Assembly (NCBI RefSeq): GCF_900105555.1
Contig: NZ_FNTZ01000002.1
Location: forward strand, 1 to 64,000
Length of the DNA: 64,000 bases
Direction: 5' to 3'
Source: Pseudomonas coleopterorum
GTDB lineage: Bacteria; Pseudomonadota; Gammaproteobacteria; Pseudomonadales; Pseudomonadaceae
A model generated the notes under the pieces. That model saw nothing but the letters and a program-made list of their open reading frames with translations, searched no databases and was not told where the DNA came from. A program made the position numbers and the translations under genes. Shown here in pieces: positions 15,941 to 25,408 of this stretch (position 1 is the stretch's first letter; every line of letters starts with the position of its first letter).

Positions 15941-18900
15941 AGTGGTTCGCTGGGTGGAAAGCCTGATCACCACCGTTTCACGCTTTGCCATCTCTCGGGA
16001 TTTGCCCGATTACTGCGATCTGGAAACAGTGATCCGTCTGACCGATGACGATCGCGTACGCCATCCGCAGCTCAAGGCCCCATATATCGCGGTCACCGAT
16101 GCCGGCGACTACTGCACGGTGTACGCCGTGGCCGGCAGTTTCTGCGATACCGACGAAAGCGCTGCAATAGAAGCACCTTATTCATGGGCAGGGCGTCTGT
16201 CGCGCATGACCCAGAACCTGACGGCCTCCTACCGTCGTCATGGGCACAAGATCAGCCTGGTGTTTGATTCAGAACCCGAAGGCGGGGGAGCCGAGGTGGC
16301 CGCGCGTCTGGCCCCGCAATACCGCTCGATCGCCCGTACCAAGATAGACATGGCGCAGATACTGGACGAAACGCAGGAAAAGCTTGCCCCGTGGGTTTCG
16401 CGCGAGCGCTGCTACCTGGTGTGTTACACCGGTCGCCAGTCGCTGTCCTCGCACGAGCTGGTTGATGAGAACAAGCGCCTGAGTGCGCTGATCGAGCAGA
16501 GCCCGCAAGCGCGCTTCGGACAAAACCCGGTGCTGGCCGAGCTGACCGGCCTCAAGATCCGGCACGACAGCTTTCTGGACGTGGTGGAACGTGCCATGGG
16601 TGATAACGGCCAGGGCGTGATGCTTGAGCGCATGGACATTCATGCGGCGGGCCGCGCACTGCGTGAGCAGGTCGACCGACTGGGCACATCGCCGCTGTGG
16701 CAGCCGCTGCTGCCCGACGATCCAATCACCCCGCATGGCATCCGCAATGAAGAGGACCACACGCCGTTTCTGGCCCCGTGGCTCAAATTTCAGCTGATGA
16801 ACCAGGACATCGAAACCCGAGGCAACAAGATCTGCGTCAATGGGTTGTGGCACGGCTCCTTGTCGGTCGAGCTGGCCCCGCAGTCCCCGGAAAGCTTTGC
16901 CAAGCTCAAGGCCCTGGTGCCGCGAGAAGTGCCATGGCGGGTGCGCATGGATCTGATGCCCGGCGGCATGGCAGCGCTGAGAACCAAGAAAGGTCTGCTC
17001 GATGTCATGGCATTTGTGCCGGCGCTCAAACCCATCTGGGCCTCGATCGAAACCCTGAGCTACATCGAGCAAGAAGAGCCGGTGTGCGTCATGACCATCA
17101 TGGCGTCGACGTGGGGCCGCAGTCCGGAGGCAGTCACCCGCAACCTGACCCTACTCAAGCAGGCGTTCGAGGCGTGGGGCATCTGTGGGGTAACGCTGAC
17201 CTTCGGTGACCCGGTACGGGCCTGGGCAGCGACTCTACTGGCTTCCAGCAAAGGCAGTGGCGTGCATCCGCTGTATCCGCCGCTTTCAGAGGCCTTGCAC
17301 CTGCTGCCGCTAACCCGACCGGCCTCGGCGTGGGAGGAAGACGGCAATGCGTTGTTTCCGACCCTGGACGGCAAGCTCTACCCGGTAGGCTTGGCAACCA
17401 GCAAGCAGAACAAACTGACCAATGTCATCTGCGGCTCACCAGGTCTGGGCAAATCGGTACTGCTCAACCGGCTGGGCAACACGCAGATCACCAGTGCCCA
17501 GCAGAATTTGCCGTTTTTCGCAGGTGTCGACAAAGGCTTCTCGATGCAGGGGCAGATCATGCTGTTGCGCGACGGGTTGCCGGAAGAACGCAAGGATGAA
17601 GTGATCGGGATCGTGCTGCAGAACAGCCCAAAGCACTGCCGCAACCTCTTCGATATCCAGCTGGGCGCGCAGTATCCCATCAGTCCGGAGCGCAACTGGA
17701 TATCGAACATGCTGACGGCCATGTGCATCGATCCGTCGACCGGCGAGCCGCCTAATGCAAAAGACACGGCACAGATCTTCAAGCGTGTGATCGACCTGGC
17801 CTACACCACCAATGCCGAAACCAGCCCACGTGGCTACGTTCAGGGCTTGTTGCCGGCGGCTGACAAGGCGTTGCTGGCCAGTGGGCTGATTGAGCGTCAT
17901 TCGCCTCATTGGTGGAGCACGGCGACCTGGTATGAAGTGCGCGATCTGCTGTTCGAAGCTGGCTACGTCAGTGAAGCGCAGCAAGCCCAGTTCCAGGCGG
18001 TACCGGAATTGGCTGACATGACCACGTGTTTGAACCACGAGAACATCAAAACGGCTTTTGCGACAGTGCAGCGCGATGGCAGCAATGAAAAGCTGCTGGA
18101 CTACCTGAGCCGCTGCATGACTGAGGCCTGTAGCGAATACCGGATGCTGGCCGGGCGCACCGAGTTTGTGATCAGCCCGCGCACGCGGGTCATTGCGATC
18201 GACCTGAACAACGTCATGGGCGATGGCAGTGCGGCAGGGCATCTGAAAACCGGATTGATGTTCCTTTTTGCCGGCGAAGTCGCCGGCGGACATTTCGTAC
18301 TGCCGCAATACCGTGACGAACTGCTGGAGGCGGTTCTACCGCTCTACCACGATCTTCACAACGAGCGCCTGGAGCAGTTGGACCAGGAGGTCAAAACCAA
18401 GGTGTACGACGAACTGCACAACGTGGCCAAGGTGAATTTCATCTTTCCCATGCTGGAAACCCAGGACCGGGAGCAGCGCAAGTTCGGCGTGCGCACCGTG
18501 TTGTCATCCCAGTACGTGCGCGACTTTCCCAAGGCTATTCTGCAGTCGGCCAACTCGCTGTTCATGATGGAGGTCGATCCGCAAGACGAGGCCATGCTGA
18601 CCGAGCACTTCAAGGTGCCACTGGTCACCATCCGCAACCTGCAGCGCCAGGGCTCGGGTGCTGCGCAGGACGGGAGCGGCGTGCCATTTCTGGGCGTGTT
18701 CCGTATCAAGGGCGGTAATACGCTGGCCCGCATCCTGAAAAACGCCATGGGTCCCCTGGAGCTGTGGGCCTTGAACTCATCGGCCAGCGACAGTGCGCTG
18801 CGCAAGATCCTCTATGAGGAAGTGGGTGGCACTACGGCGCGCTCGATCCTGGCCACTGAATTTCCGCAAGGCTCTGCATCCAAGGTCATCGAGCTGCGAC

Positions 18901-18986
18901 AACGCCAGGCCCAAGAGGCTGATGCCGGCAACGTTACCCGCACCCTGGCCCGCGAGCTGATCACCAAGCGCGGCTACAACCTCTAA
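15933..18986 (+). CDS. traU: TraU, DotO/IcmB-like VirB4-class ATPase
   Basis: 1017 residues from ATG 15933 with GGAG upstream, overlapping traT. Walker A GSPGLGKS lies near residues 501-508 and a hydrophobic strand VIAIDLNNV near 753. Length and the EFPQGSASKVIELR-like C-terminal region fit DotO/IcmB, the large ATPase that forms the cytoplasmic base of the type IVB machine and recruits DotB (TraJ here). No transmembrane segment is evident. The most diagnostic gene of the I-type set in the window. Confidence 0.92.
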   Translation: MSKVVRWVESLITTVSRFAISRDLPDYCDLETVIRLTDDDRVRHPQLKAPYIAVTDAGDYCTVYAVAGSFCDTDESAAIEAPYSWAGRLSRMTQNLTASYRRHGHKISLVFDSEPEGGGAEVAARLAPQYRSIARTKIDMAQILDETQEKLAPWVSRERCYLVCYTGRQSLSSHELVDENKRLSALIEQSPQARFGQNPVLAELTGLKIRHDSFLDVVERAMGDNGQGVMLERMDIHAAGRALREQVDRLGTSPLWQPLLPDDPITPHGIRNEEDHTPFLAPWLKFQLMNQDIETRGNKICVNGLWHGSLSVELAPQSPESFAKLKALVPREVPWRVRMDLMPGGMAALRTKKGLLDVMAFVPALKPIWASIETLSYIEQEEPVCVMTIMASTWGRSPEAVTRNLTLLKQAFEAWGICGVTLTFGDPVRAWAATLLASSKGSGVHPLYPPLSEALHLLPLTRPASAWEEDGNALFPTLDGKLYPVGLATSKQNKLTNVICGSPGLGKSVLLNRLGNTQITSAQQNLPFFAGVDKGFSMQGQIMLLRDGLPEERKDEVIGIVLQNSPKHCRNLFDIQLGAQYPISPERNWISNMLTAMCIDPSTGEPPNAKDTAQIFKRVIDLAYTTNAETSPRGYVQGLLPAADKALLASGLIERHSPHWWSTATWYEVRDLLFEAGYVSEAQQAQFQAVPELADMTTCLNHENIKTAFATVQRDGSNEKLLDYLSRCMTEACSEYRMLAGRTEFVISPRTRVIAIDLNNVMGDGSAAGHLKTGLMFLFAGEVAGGHFVLPQYRDELLEAVLPLYHDLHNERLEQLDQEVKTKVYDELHNVAKVNFIFPMLETQDREQRKFGVRTVLSSQYVRDFPKAILQSANSLFMMEVDPQDEAMLTEHFKVPLVTIRNLQRQGSGAAQDGSGVPFLGVFRIKGGNTLARILKNAMGPLELWALNSSASDSALRKILYEEVGGTTARSILATEFPQGSASKVIELRQRQAQEADAGNVTRTLARELITKRGYNL

Positions 18987-19009
18987 AAGACATCCAACAG
19001 GACTCACAA

Positions 19010-20221
19010 ATGATCCAGAACCGTTTGTTCATGGCGGTTGCGCTTGCCGTGGCGAGCCAGCCCAGCTTTGCCGAGGTTGTGCCGGTCTATGAGACAGGGA
19101 GCCTGCCTATCACCACCCAGGTGATGCCGGCCATGGCGACCATCACCTCAACCCTGGCGGCCATTCTCAAGACTGACATGCAGATCGGTACGGCGATCGT
19201 CCAGGCCAGCGACAAGCAGGCCAGCATTGCTGCAGAAGTCGGCCGGGCGCAGCGCGAAGCTGACATCTTCGGACGCCAAACAGAGCGCTTGGAAAAGGCT
19301 CGTGCTGGGTACTCCGTACCCGACAGCATCTGCAGCGAATCGGCCTCGGGAGTGGTGTCTACCGTCAACAAAGGCAGCCGGGCCAGTGCTTCTGTCCTGG
19401 GCAGCGGTCAGGGTGTGAGAAGTGCTGCCGTTCAGAAGACCATCGCATCATTGCCGGTCGACCCTCAGCAAGGCGGCTACCGCAGCGCCGCTGTGCATGC
19501 GGCCTACTGCACGCAAGCCGAAGCGGCTCAATACGGCGGCACGGATCTGTGCCCGGCCGTGTCCAGCATGCCAGGTGGGGACACTGAAATGCGTTCACTG
19601 CTCGACGGCGCAGGCGCCGTGGGCAAGGCGCCGGAGCTGACCTTCAACCAGGACCAGATCGATGCTGCCATGGCCTATATGAAGAACTCGGCCAAACCGG
19701 ACGTGGGTAGGACACCGGGTAAGGGCGAGATCCAGACGGCCACCGGCCAGGAGTATCAAGGGCTACTGACACAACTGCAGGCCATTCTGAGTGCAGCCAT
19801 GCAGCCGCAGTTGGACCTGATCGCGGCAAGCAAAGCCAACCCGGCCACCCAGCAGGCTCTAGACGAAGCGCGAAAGACACCTTCAGCCAATAAATACTTC
19901 ATCGCCACGGCCAGCAAGGAAGCGCAGCGCACCGGGCAGATGAGCGAGCGTGAGCTTGAAGCGTTTGAAGTTGGGCGTCGCTATGCCAATACCGACTATG
20001 GGACTGACCTGCAGCAAATGGACGGTGAAAACCTGATGCGGGAGCTGATCCGTGTACAGAACCTAGGTAACTGGCTGCTGATGGGCAACAAGAACGAGCA
20101 GCGCCAGGGCAACGTGATCGCCGGTCAGCAGCTGGCCATTGCGGCAGATGGCAAATACAAACAACAGATGCAGGTCCTTTCCGCAAAAATGGCACCGGGA
20201 GTAAGCACCCATGCAAAATGA
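19010..20221 (+). CDS. traW: TraW-like exported transfer protein
   Basis: 403 residues with a signal peptide (AVALAVASQPSFA). The mature protein is Ala/Gln-rich and helical, with several cysteines (DSICSES, AAYCTQAEA, TDLCPAV) and a conserved-looking QNLGNWLLM block near the C-terminus. It has the size and position of R64 TraW, a periplasmic or outer-membrane protein needed for transfer. The last ten bases overlap traX. Confidence 0.78.
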   Translation: MIQNRLFMAVALAVASQPSFAEVVPVYETGSLPITTQVMPAMATITSTLAAILKTDMQIGTAIVQASDKQASIAAEVGRAQREADIFGRQTERLEKARAGYSVPDSICSESASGVVSTVNKGSRASASVLGSGQGVRSAAVQKTIASLPVDPQQGGYRSAAVHAAYCTQAEAAQYGGTDLCPAVSSMPGGDTEMRSLLDGAGAVGKAPELTFNQDQIDAAMAYMKNSAKPDVGRTPGKGEIQTATGQEYQGLLTQLQAILSAAMQPQLDLIAASKANPATQQALDEARKTPSANKYFIATASKEAQRTGQMSERELEAFEVGRRYANTDYGTDLQQMDGENLMRELIRVQNLGNWLLMGNKNEQRQGNVIAGQQLAIAADGKYKQQMQVLSAKMAPGVSTHAK

Positions 20222-20801
20222 TACTCAGCAAGCCGCCTCCGAGTCGGTAGCAAACGACAGCGCGGAGCGTGCAAAGCCTAGTACGGCACGGCGCGTCGGG
20301 CAGATCAGCTTGGCGATTATCAATCCGTTTTCCGATCTGGCGGTGATCTACCGAACCGGCATCAAGCCTATTGGGACCAAGCTGCAGATCTTGCGTACCC
20401 AGTTCGAACGTCATCAAAGCCCAAAGGAGTCATTGACTTGGGCCCAGGCGGTGGCCTGCACCGGCCAATCTGTAGAGCAACTGCAGTCAGGCTTCAGGCG
20501 GCTACGAAGGATCTGGTGGCTGCTCATGGTCGGGATCAGCCCTGTGGCCATCTTCCTGCTGCTCAATATCTTCTATACCGCTTCAAGCCTGCCCATGCAG
20601 ACGGTGCTGCGCGCAATTGCGGTTGACGCAGCGCTTGTGACCCTGGTCATGCTCAGCGTGGCCAAGGTGATGAATAACGACTACCGCCTCTGGCAGCTGA
20701 CCACCCGGCGAGTGAGCCTCGACGAGAAAGGCACCTTTCAGGACTACGCAGCCGAGCAACGTATCTGGCGGCAAGTGGTGTCGCCTTTCACCGCATATTA
20801 A
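20211..20801 (+). CDS. traX: TraX, IcmV-like inner-membrane protein
   Basis: 196 residues. Two transmembrane helices lie at about 102-120 (IWWLLMVGISPVAIFLLL) and 127-150. The N-terminus is hydrophilic and an NPFSDLAVIYRTG block precedes the helices. This resembles IcmV/TraX, encoded next to DotA-like TraY in both Legionella and R64. The start lies within the 3' end of traW. Confidence 0.72.
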   Translation: MQNDTQQAASESVANDSAERAKPSTARRVGQISLAIINPFSDLAVIYRTGIKPIGTKLQILRTQFERHQSPKESLTWAQAVACTGQSVEQLQSGFRRLRRIWWLLMVGISPVAIFLLLNIFYTASSLPMQTVLRAIAVDAALVTLVMLSVAKVMNNDYRLWQLTTRRVSLDEKGTFQDYAAEQRIWRQVVSPFTAY

Positions 20802-20870
20802 GCAGACCAAATCGCGCAGCCGTAGTCCTCGCAGCCTTTTCCCTTCGCTTTACCCATCCCGGATCCCTAT

Positions 20871-23012
20871 ATGAACCTCATCAAACGCATTTGGTGGGTT
20901 GGCTTGCTGCTGGTTTTTTCCATGCCGGCACTGGCTGACAGCGTGACTTACAAAACCCTCGCTGAGGCTGCTCAGAAGAACCATGACCTGTCCCGCCAGG
21001 CCATGGTGATGATCTTCGGCGACGTGGTGCTCCACCCTTTCAGCGGCTCCGACCCTACGCTGATCGGGGCGTTGTTCGGCATCCTCAATGGCGTTCTGGC
21101 GGCCGTGGCGTTCTTCTGGTTTTTTTCGATCACGCTCAAGGGCTTCGTCAAAGCAGGCCATGAAGGGCGAGTGTTCAATGGAGGTCGCACCGCCGTTTTC
21201 CCCATCATGACGCTGGCAGGCTTCATGACGATCGTCCCCACCAAGTCGGGCTGGTCGGTGGCTCAGCTGATCATGCTCTGGGCGACCTCGACGATGGGCG
21301 TGGGGGGAGCCAACCTGCTGACAGACAAGGCCGTGGACATGATCAACAGCGGCTACTCGATGGTCACGCAACCCACGGCGCCGTCTACGCGCTCGGCGGC
21401 GCGCGGCATCTTCGAGATGAACCTGTGCAAGTACGCGACCAATAGCGAGCTGCAGATGTTGTACCAGGACGGCAAAGCCCGCACGGCGATGATGAGCACC
21501 AAAGGTAGCAACGGTGACTACACGATCGGCAACGGCAGCGCGGTGTGTGGTTCGGCAAAGACGCCGGACACCGGTCGTACCGGCACCTGGAACCTGCTGT
21601 TCGACAGCAAGGTTGAGACAGCTTCAATCGTGACGGCGCAGCGCAAGGCGCTTGATACGATGCAGGCCTCCCTGGATCGTGCGGCCAGTGCCTTTGTAGC
21701 CACCTATCTGAGTCGACGTGACCATGACACAGGCACGTTTGAGGACGCCGAGACACAGATTCAGAAGGCTGCAGCGGCATATGAGAACACGGTCAGCCAA
21801 GCCATCAACCAGATCGATTTCAAAGGCTCGCTGCAGGAACAGCTGTCTACTCAGATCAAGAGCTATGGCTGGCTTGCCCTGGGCAGTTGGTACCACACCT
21901 TCGCCACGGCCAACAGCAAGACCAACAGCGTGGCCAGTGCCACACCCGTGATTAGCGGTATGAGTCACCTGGGCGAGACCGGCACAGGCGACCTGTATGG
22001 TCAGGTGATGGCGGCCTATCGCTCGCAACAGCAGAACAGTGACTACACAGCCCCGCTGGGATCGCAGCCTGCAGCTGACGACGCAGCGGCCAATACCGCG
22101 GTTGAGCCAGGCTCGGTTTTTGTAAGTGTTTTCAAGAGTCCAATGCAGTCGCTAACAAACAAATTCGCAACAGTGAAATTGGGTACCGAAGCTGATTTCT
22201 CAAATCAGGTAAACCCACTCATCAAGATGCAGGAGATTGGCGATTTTACTTTAGGCGCGACTGAAACGGCGCTGACCGTATACACAGTTGCAATCGGCGC
22301 GGCTTCGGCAACAAGCAATTCGATTCTCGGGAAGGTCGGAGGTGTGATAGGGATTAACGGCGGAGAAGTGGCAAAAGACGTACTAGGAGCGTTGGCACCG
22401 CTATTTTACTTTGTTGTACTAGCACTGCTCAGCATCGGCTTTTCGTTGGCAGTTTTCCTTCCTGCCGTACCGTTTCTGAACTGGATGATCGGTGTGTTCA
22501 ACTGGCTGGTAAGCATCCTGATTGGTTGCGCGGCGGGCTCGATGTGGGCCGCTACGCATGTGGGAGCTGAAGAGGACAAGGGCAGCCGCAGCGCGTACGG
22601 CTACGTTTTTCTTATCGACATGATGCTGCGCCCTTCGCTGATGGTATTGGGTTTTTTCTTTGCGGCAGTAACCGCTACTGCAGGCGGGACGATTCTCAAC
22701 ATGCTTTTTGCTTCAGCCCTGGCCAATGCTAATGCAGACTCAATAGTAGGATTGGTGAAAATGATTGGCTGGTTGATGATCTATGCGCGAATTGCGACGT
22801 TTGGCGTAACCCGTCTTTTTGGGCTGCAGGCAACGCTGGCTGACTACGTGATTTCCTTCCTAGGTGGCCGCGATGGTGCGAATTTGATGGGCGGTATGGT
22901 AGACAATATGAAAGGAATGTTTGGTGCCTTCGGCTCAAATACCCAGCGCGTACCTGGGGTGAAGATGCAGTCAAGACAGGGCGCTGAGCCTGGGGGGGAT
23001 GGCATCCAGTAG
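20871..23012 (+). CDS. traY: TraY, DotA-like polytopic membrane protein
   Basis: 713 residues with a signal peptide (LLLVFSMPALA-DS) and about eight transmembrane helices, some near the N-terminus and a cluster after about residue 500. This is the DotA/TraY plan. In R64, TraY of the donor is the target recognised by ExcA in the recipient during entry exclusion. From about base 22110 onward codon use shifts toward A/T-ending codons relative to the first two thirds, and that composition continues into the two genes that follow, suggesting a recombined 3' half. Confidence 0.88.
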   Translation: MNLIKRIWWVGLLLVFSMPALADSVTYKTLAEAAQKNHDLSRQAMVMIFGDVVLHPFSGSDPTLIGALFGILNGVLAAVAFFWFFSITLKGFVKAGHEGRVFNGGRTAVFPIMTLAGFMTIVPTKSGWSVAQLIMLWATSTMGVGGANLLTDKAVDMINSGYSMVTQPTAPSTRSAARGIFEMNLCKYATNSELQMLYQDGKARTAMMSTKGSNGDYTIGNGSAVCGSAKTPDTGRTGTWNLLFDSKVETASIVTAQRKALDTMQASLDRAASAFVATYLSRRDHDTGTFEDAETQIQKAAAAYENTVSQAINQIDFKGSLQEQLSTQIKSYGWLALGSWYHTFATANSKTNSVASATPVISGMSHLGETGTGDLYGQVMAAYRSQQQNSDYTAPLGSQPAADDAAANTAVEPGSVFVSVFKSPMQSLTNKFATVKLGTEADFSNQVNPLIKMQEIGDFTLGATETALTVYTVAIGAASATSNSILGKVGGVIGINGGEVAKDVLGALAPLFYFVVLALLSIGFSLAVFLPAVPFLNWMIGVFNWLVSILIGCAAGSMWAATHVGAEEDKGSRSAYGYVFLIDMMLRPSLMVLGFFFAAVTATAGGTILNMLFASALANANADSIVGLVKMIGWLMIYARIATFGVTRLFGLQATLADYVISFLGGRDGANLMGGMVDNMKGMFGAFGSNTQRVPGVKMQSRQGAEPGGDGIQ

Positions 23013-23043
23013 TCATCGCTGCACATTCCGCTGAATGGCTATG

Positions 23044-23064
23044 GCGGGTAACACTGTTACCCGC
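23044..23064. promoter_or_regulatory. Perfect 21-bp dyad, likely operator of the small HTH gene
   Basis: GCGGGTAAC, a 3-base spacer and GTTACCCGC form a perfect inverted repeat. A good -10 match, TATGAT, follows directly at 23065-23070, so a protein bound to the dyad would block this promoter. The HTH gene starts 30 bases downstream, making autoregulation likely. There is no T-run, so a terminator is less likely. Confidence 0.55.
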
Positions 23065-23100
23065 TATGATCAAGTCAGAAATGCAAAAACAGCGTGCAAA

Positions 23101-23328
23101 ATGAAGCCCGATGCCCAATTTCACAATCCAGATCCTGTTTACCTCAGAAGCCTGGTTGACCAAGCTGGGGTGAGCAGACGAGAAGCGGCACGACTTCTAG
23201 GATTATCGTGGCCTGGATTTCGTAATTACTTGCGTGATCGCTCAGAGCCTTTGTATAGATGTGCTGATTACCGTGTGCAATTTGCGTTGGAATGCCTAGC
23301 TGCCGACGCTTCGAATCCAAAGGAGTAG
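23101..23328 (+). CDS. Small helix-turn-helix regulator
   Basis: 75 residues from ATG 23101. In-frame ATGs at 23035 and 23041 exist but would place the operator-like dyad inside the coding region. The helix-turn-helix is plain: VSRREAARLLGLSWPGFRNY, with RDRSEPLYRCADYRVQFALE after it. It lies between traY and the exclusion gene and ends six bases before the latter, with the ribosome site for that gene inside its last codons. It probably controls itself and the exclusion gene. Confidence 0.65.
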   Translation: MKPDAQFHNPDPVYLRSLVDQAGVSRREAARLLGLSWPGFRNYLRDRSEPLYRCADYRVQFALECLAADASNPKE

Positions 23329-23333
23329 TGAGA

Positions 23334-23981
23334 ATGCAACCAGTACAAAGGTTGATGAATGCAAAGGAAGGATGGTTCCATATAGCCAAAACACTCTATC
23401 TGGTCTTAGGAGTACCCTTCTTCCTGATCACTGGGTTACTTTCACTCGTTGCGCTTTCTGGTTCCTCACCAGGACAAGATACTCGGGATTCATGGAGTTT
23501 GGTCGCCATGTTTTGGGCGCCTTTAGTGATTCCTCTCATTCTGTTTGTTAAGACATCCAGGACGCGAGGTAAACTCGTCAAAGGTATTTTGCATTCGTTG
23601 AAGTCGAGTGAAATGTTTTGGCCGTCGGAGGACTGCGAATTCCTTATCTGGAACAGCGGTAAGTACCTCGGCATCGACAGTCAAAATGGCACCATTCTCT
23701 ACGTCAATAGGATCCGCAAAGGGCAAGTTGATGTAGTCGGTTTAACGATGGGCGATTGGACCAGACGCGAACTGGAAGGGAAAAAGCTGCGGATCTACAC
23801 TAAGTTGCCACAGCTTCCTTGCATTGAGATTAGTACCCCTTGGGCTCAACGCTGGTACGACATCCTGGGCGCTATGGAGTACCAGCGATACACGACGCCT
23901 AAGCCTTTCGGCCAATACGTTAGTGAGCACGTCGAAGCGCTGGAAAGTGAGAACAACATTCACATCCCCAAGCTGGCCTAA
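23334..23981 (+). CDS. ExcA-like entry-exclusion protein
   Basis: 215 residues from ATG 23334, with AAGGAG at 23319-23324. Two transmembrane helices near the N-terminus (YLVLGVPFFLITGLLSLVAL and LVAMFWAPLVIPLILFV) are followed by a soluble cytoplasmic domain with FWPSEDCEFLIWNSGKYLGI. Location right after traY, size and topology match R64 ExcA, an inner-membrane protein that stops the plasmid re-entering a cell that already has it. The gene is A+T-richer than the transfer genes on either side. Confidence 0.68.
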   Translation: MQPVQRLMNAKEGWFHIAKTLYLVLGVPFFLITGLLSLVALSGSSPGQDTRDSWSLVAMFWAPLVIPLILFVKTSRTRGKLVKGILHSLKSSEMFWPSEDCEFLIWNSGKYLGIDSQNGTILYVNRIRKGQVDVVGLTMGDWTRRELEGKKLRIYTKLPQLPCIEISTPWAQRWYDILGAMEYQRYTTPKPFGQYVSEHVEALESENNIHIPKLA

Positions 23982-24050
23982 ACCTACCATGTAGCTCCAG
24001 GCTGACTGCGTTCGCACCGCCTCATTTTTCCGAAGCCCTACCCTCCCCCC

Positions 24051-24083
24051 AAGCACACCGGCCCCTCAGGCCGGTGTGCTTTT
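24051..24083 (+). terminator. Rho-independent terminator after the exclusion gene
   Basis: AAGCACACCGGCC and GGCCGGTGTGCTT form a perfect 13-bp stem around a 5-base loop, followed by a short T-run. It should end transcripts of the HTH and exclusion genes. It lies directly before trbA, so the trb operon needs readthrough or its own promoter. Confidence 0.78.
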
Positions 24084-24098
24084 ATGTGGACGATACCT

Positions 24099-25283
24099 AT
24101 GCAAAACCGACCCCCGCAAAGCTCCTGGGAGAGCCAGCAGGCGCAACTGCTACTAATCGTTGCTGCAGGCTTTGGCCTGTGCTGGTTGTTTTTCGATTAC
24201 TTCGTGTACTGGAGCAGCTGGGTGCTCTATTGGCTGTGGCTGATGGTCGACTTCTCCTATACGCATGTGCTGGTGGCCAGCAAAGCCAACCTGTTGGTCA
24301 AGCTGGCCAACAACCCCAAAGCAGTCACCTTCGACCAGTGGCTGGCTGTCATGAACCAGACTTCTACCATCCTGTTCGTCTTTTTGATCCCCATCATTCT
24401 GCTCAGTAGCTGGAGCCTGGCCTTGCATCCGATGCTGCCCTTTCGCAGCAAGCGGCTCATCAGTGCCAAGACGCTGCCCAAGCTGGTCAGCGGGTTTGCT
24501 CCCTCGATCATCCCGATCGTTGCAGCCTACGGACCCAACGGCTTGAAGGATGACACCTCAGCGGCCAATGCCTGGGCCTTGAAGCCTGAAGAGTTCGCCG
24601 AACAGCACAACCTGGTTGTGCGCAAAGTGCTCGACCGGCCAGCCGCACAGGCGGCACTCGAAGCGCAGATCGGACCGGCTCACACAGATTTCGAAAGCTG
24701 GCTGCCGCATGAGCGGGCTCTGCTGGCTGTATTTGGCCTGCAGGTGTTCCTGAACGATCGCAAAGCTGCCACCAAGCTGCTCGATGACCTCAATCGCTCC
24801 TGCCTGATCAAGGGCCTGACGCGACGCCCGACGTACCTGCCGTTGTATTCGCTAGCCGACAAGGCCTTTGCAAGAGTCGTGGCCACGCCGGCTATGACCG
24901 AGCTACTGGCCATTCATGGTTTCAAACGCACAGCCCTGGCTGGCCTGTACGGCCGGGATCTGCGCTTGCCGTCTGCACGCTTTCGCTGGCTCAAAGGTGT
25001 TGACCGCACCTTGTGGTATGCCCTGCACTCGGCTGATACCGCGAAGGTCTATATCGAAGGAGCAGGCGTGCTTGCTCGATCGCGAGCGGAAGCCAAAGCC
25101 AAACAACTCGGTTTGCCGTGCGGGTTGCGAGTCGAAAAGGCCATCGATGGCCTGAATGCCGAGATGGAGGGTATTGGCTTGATCCATGAGCATGAGGACA
25201 TGCCTGAAGCTGCCGTCCAGGTAGAAAAGATGCCACTAATGCAGGCCATTTACGGCGCCGAAGCGTTGCCTGCTGAACAGTAG
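24099..25283 (+). CDS. trbA: TrbA, DotM/IcmP-like coupling-complex protein
   Basis: 394 residues from ATG 24099; an ATG at 24084 abuts the terminator stem and lacks a ribosome site. Hydrophobic helices at about 17-60 and 88-110 anchor the protein. A soluble C-terminal domain follows, with LPHERALLAVFGLQVF and LYGRDLRLPSARFRWLKGVD blocks typical of DotM/IcmP/TrbA. DotM binds the DotL ATPase and helps collect substrates. It is followed by trbB and trbC, as in R64. Confidence 0.87.
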   Translation: MQNRPPQSSWESQQAQLLLIVAAGFGLCWLFFDYFVYWSSWVLYWLWLMVDFSYTHVLVASKANLLVKLANNPKAVTFDQWLAVMNQTSTILFVFLIPIILLSSWSLALHPMLPFRSKRLISAKTLPKLVSGFAPSIIPIVAAYGPNGLKDDTSAANAWALKPEEFAEQHNLVVRKVLDRPAAQAALEAQIGPAHTDFESWLPHERALLAVFGLQVFLNDRKAATKLLDDLNRSCLIKGLTRRPTYLPLYSLADKAFARVVATPAMTELLAIHGFKRTALAGLYGRDLRLPSARFRWLKGVDRTLWYALHSADTAKVYIEGAGVLARSRAEAKAKQLGLPCGLRVEKAIDGLNAEMEGIGLIHEHEDMPEAAVQVEKMPLMQAIYGAEALPAEQ

Positions 25284-25408
25284 ACCCCGCAGCTCGATCT
25301 GCAACCCTCGCTCCACCTACACCCCATTTTGAACGGTTCGAACGTGACGTCATTGGCCGCCGCTGCGAAGCCGTGCGCGTCGTTTGTACCCCGTACCCAA
25401 GGATTCCC

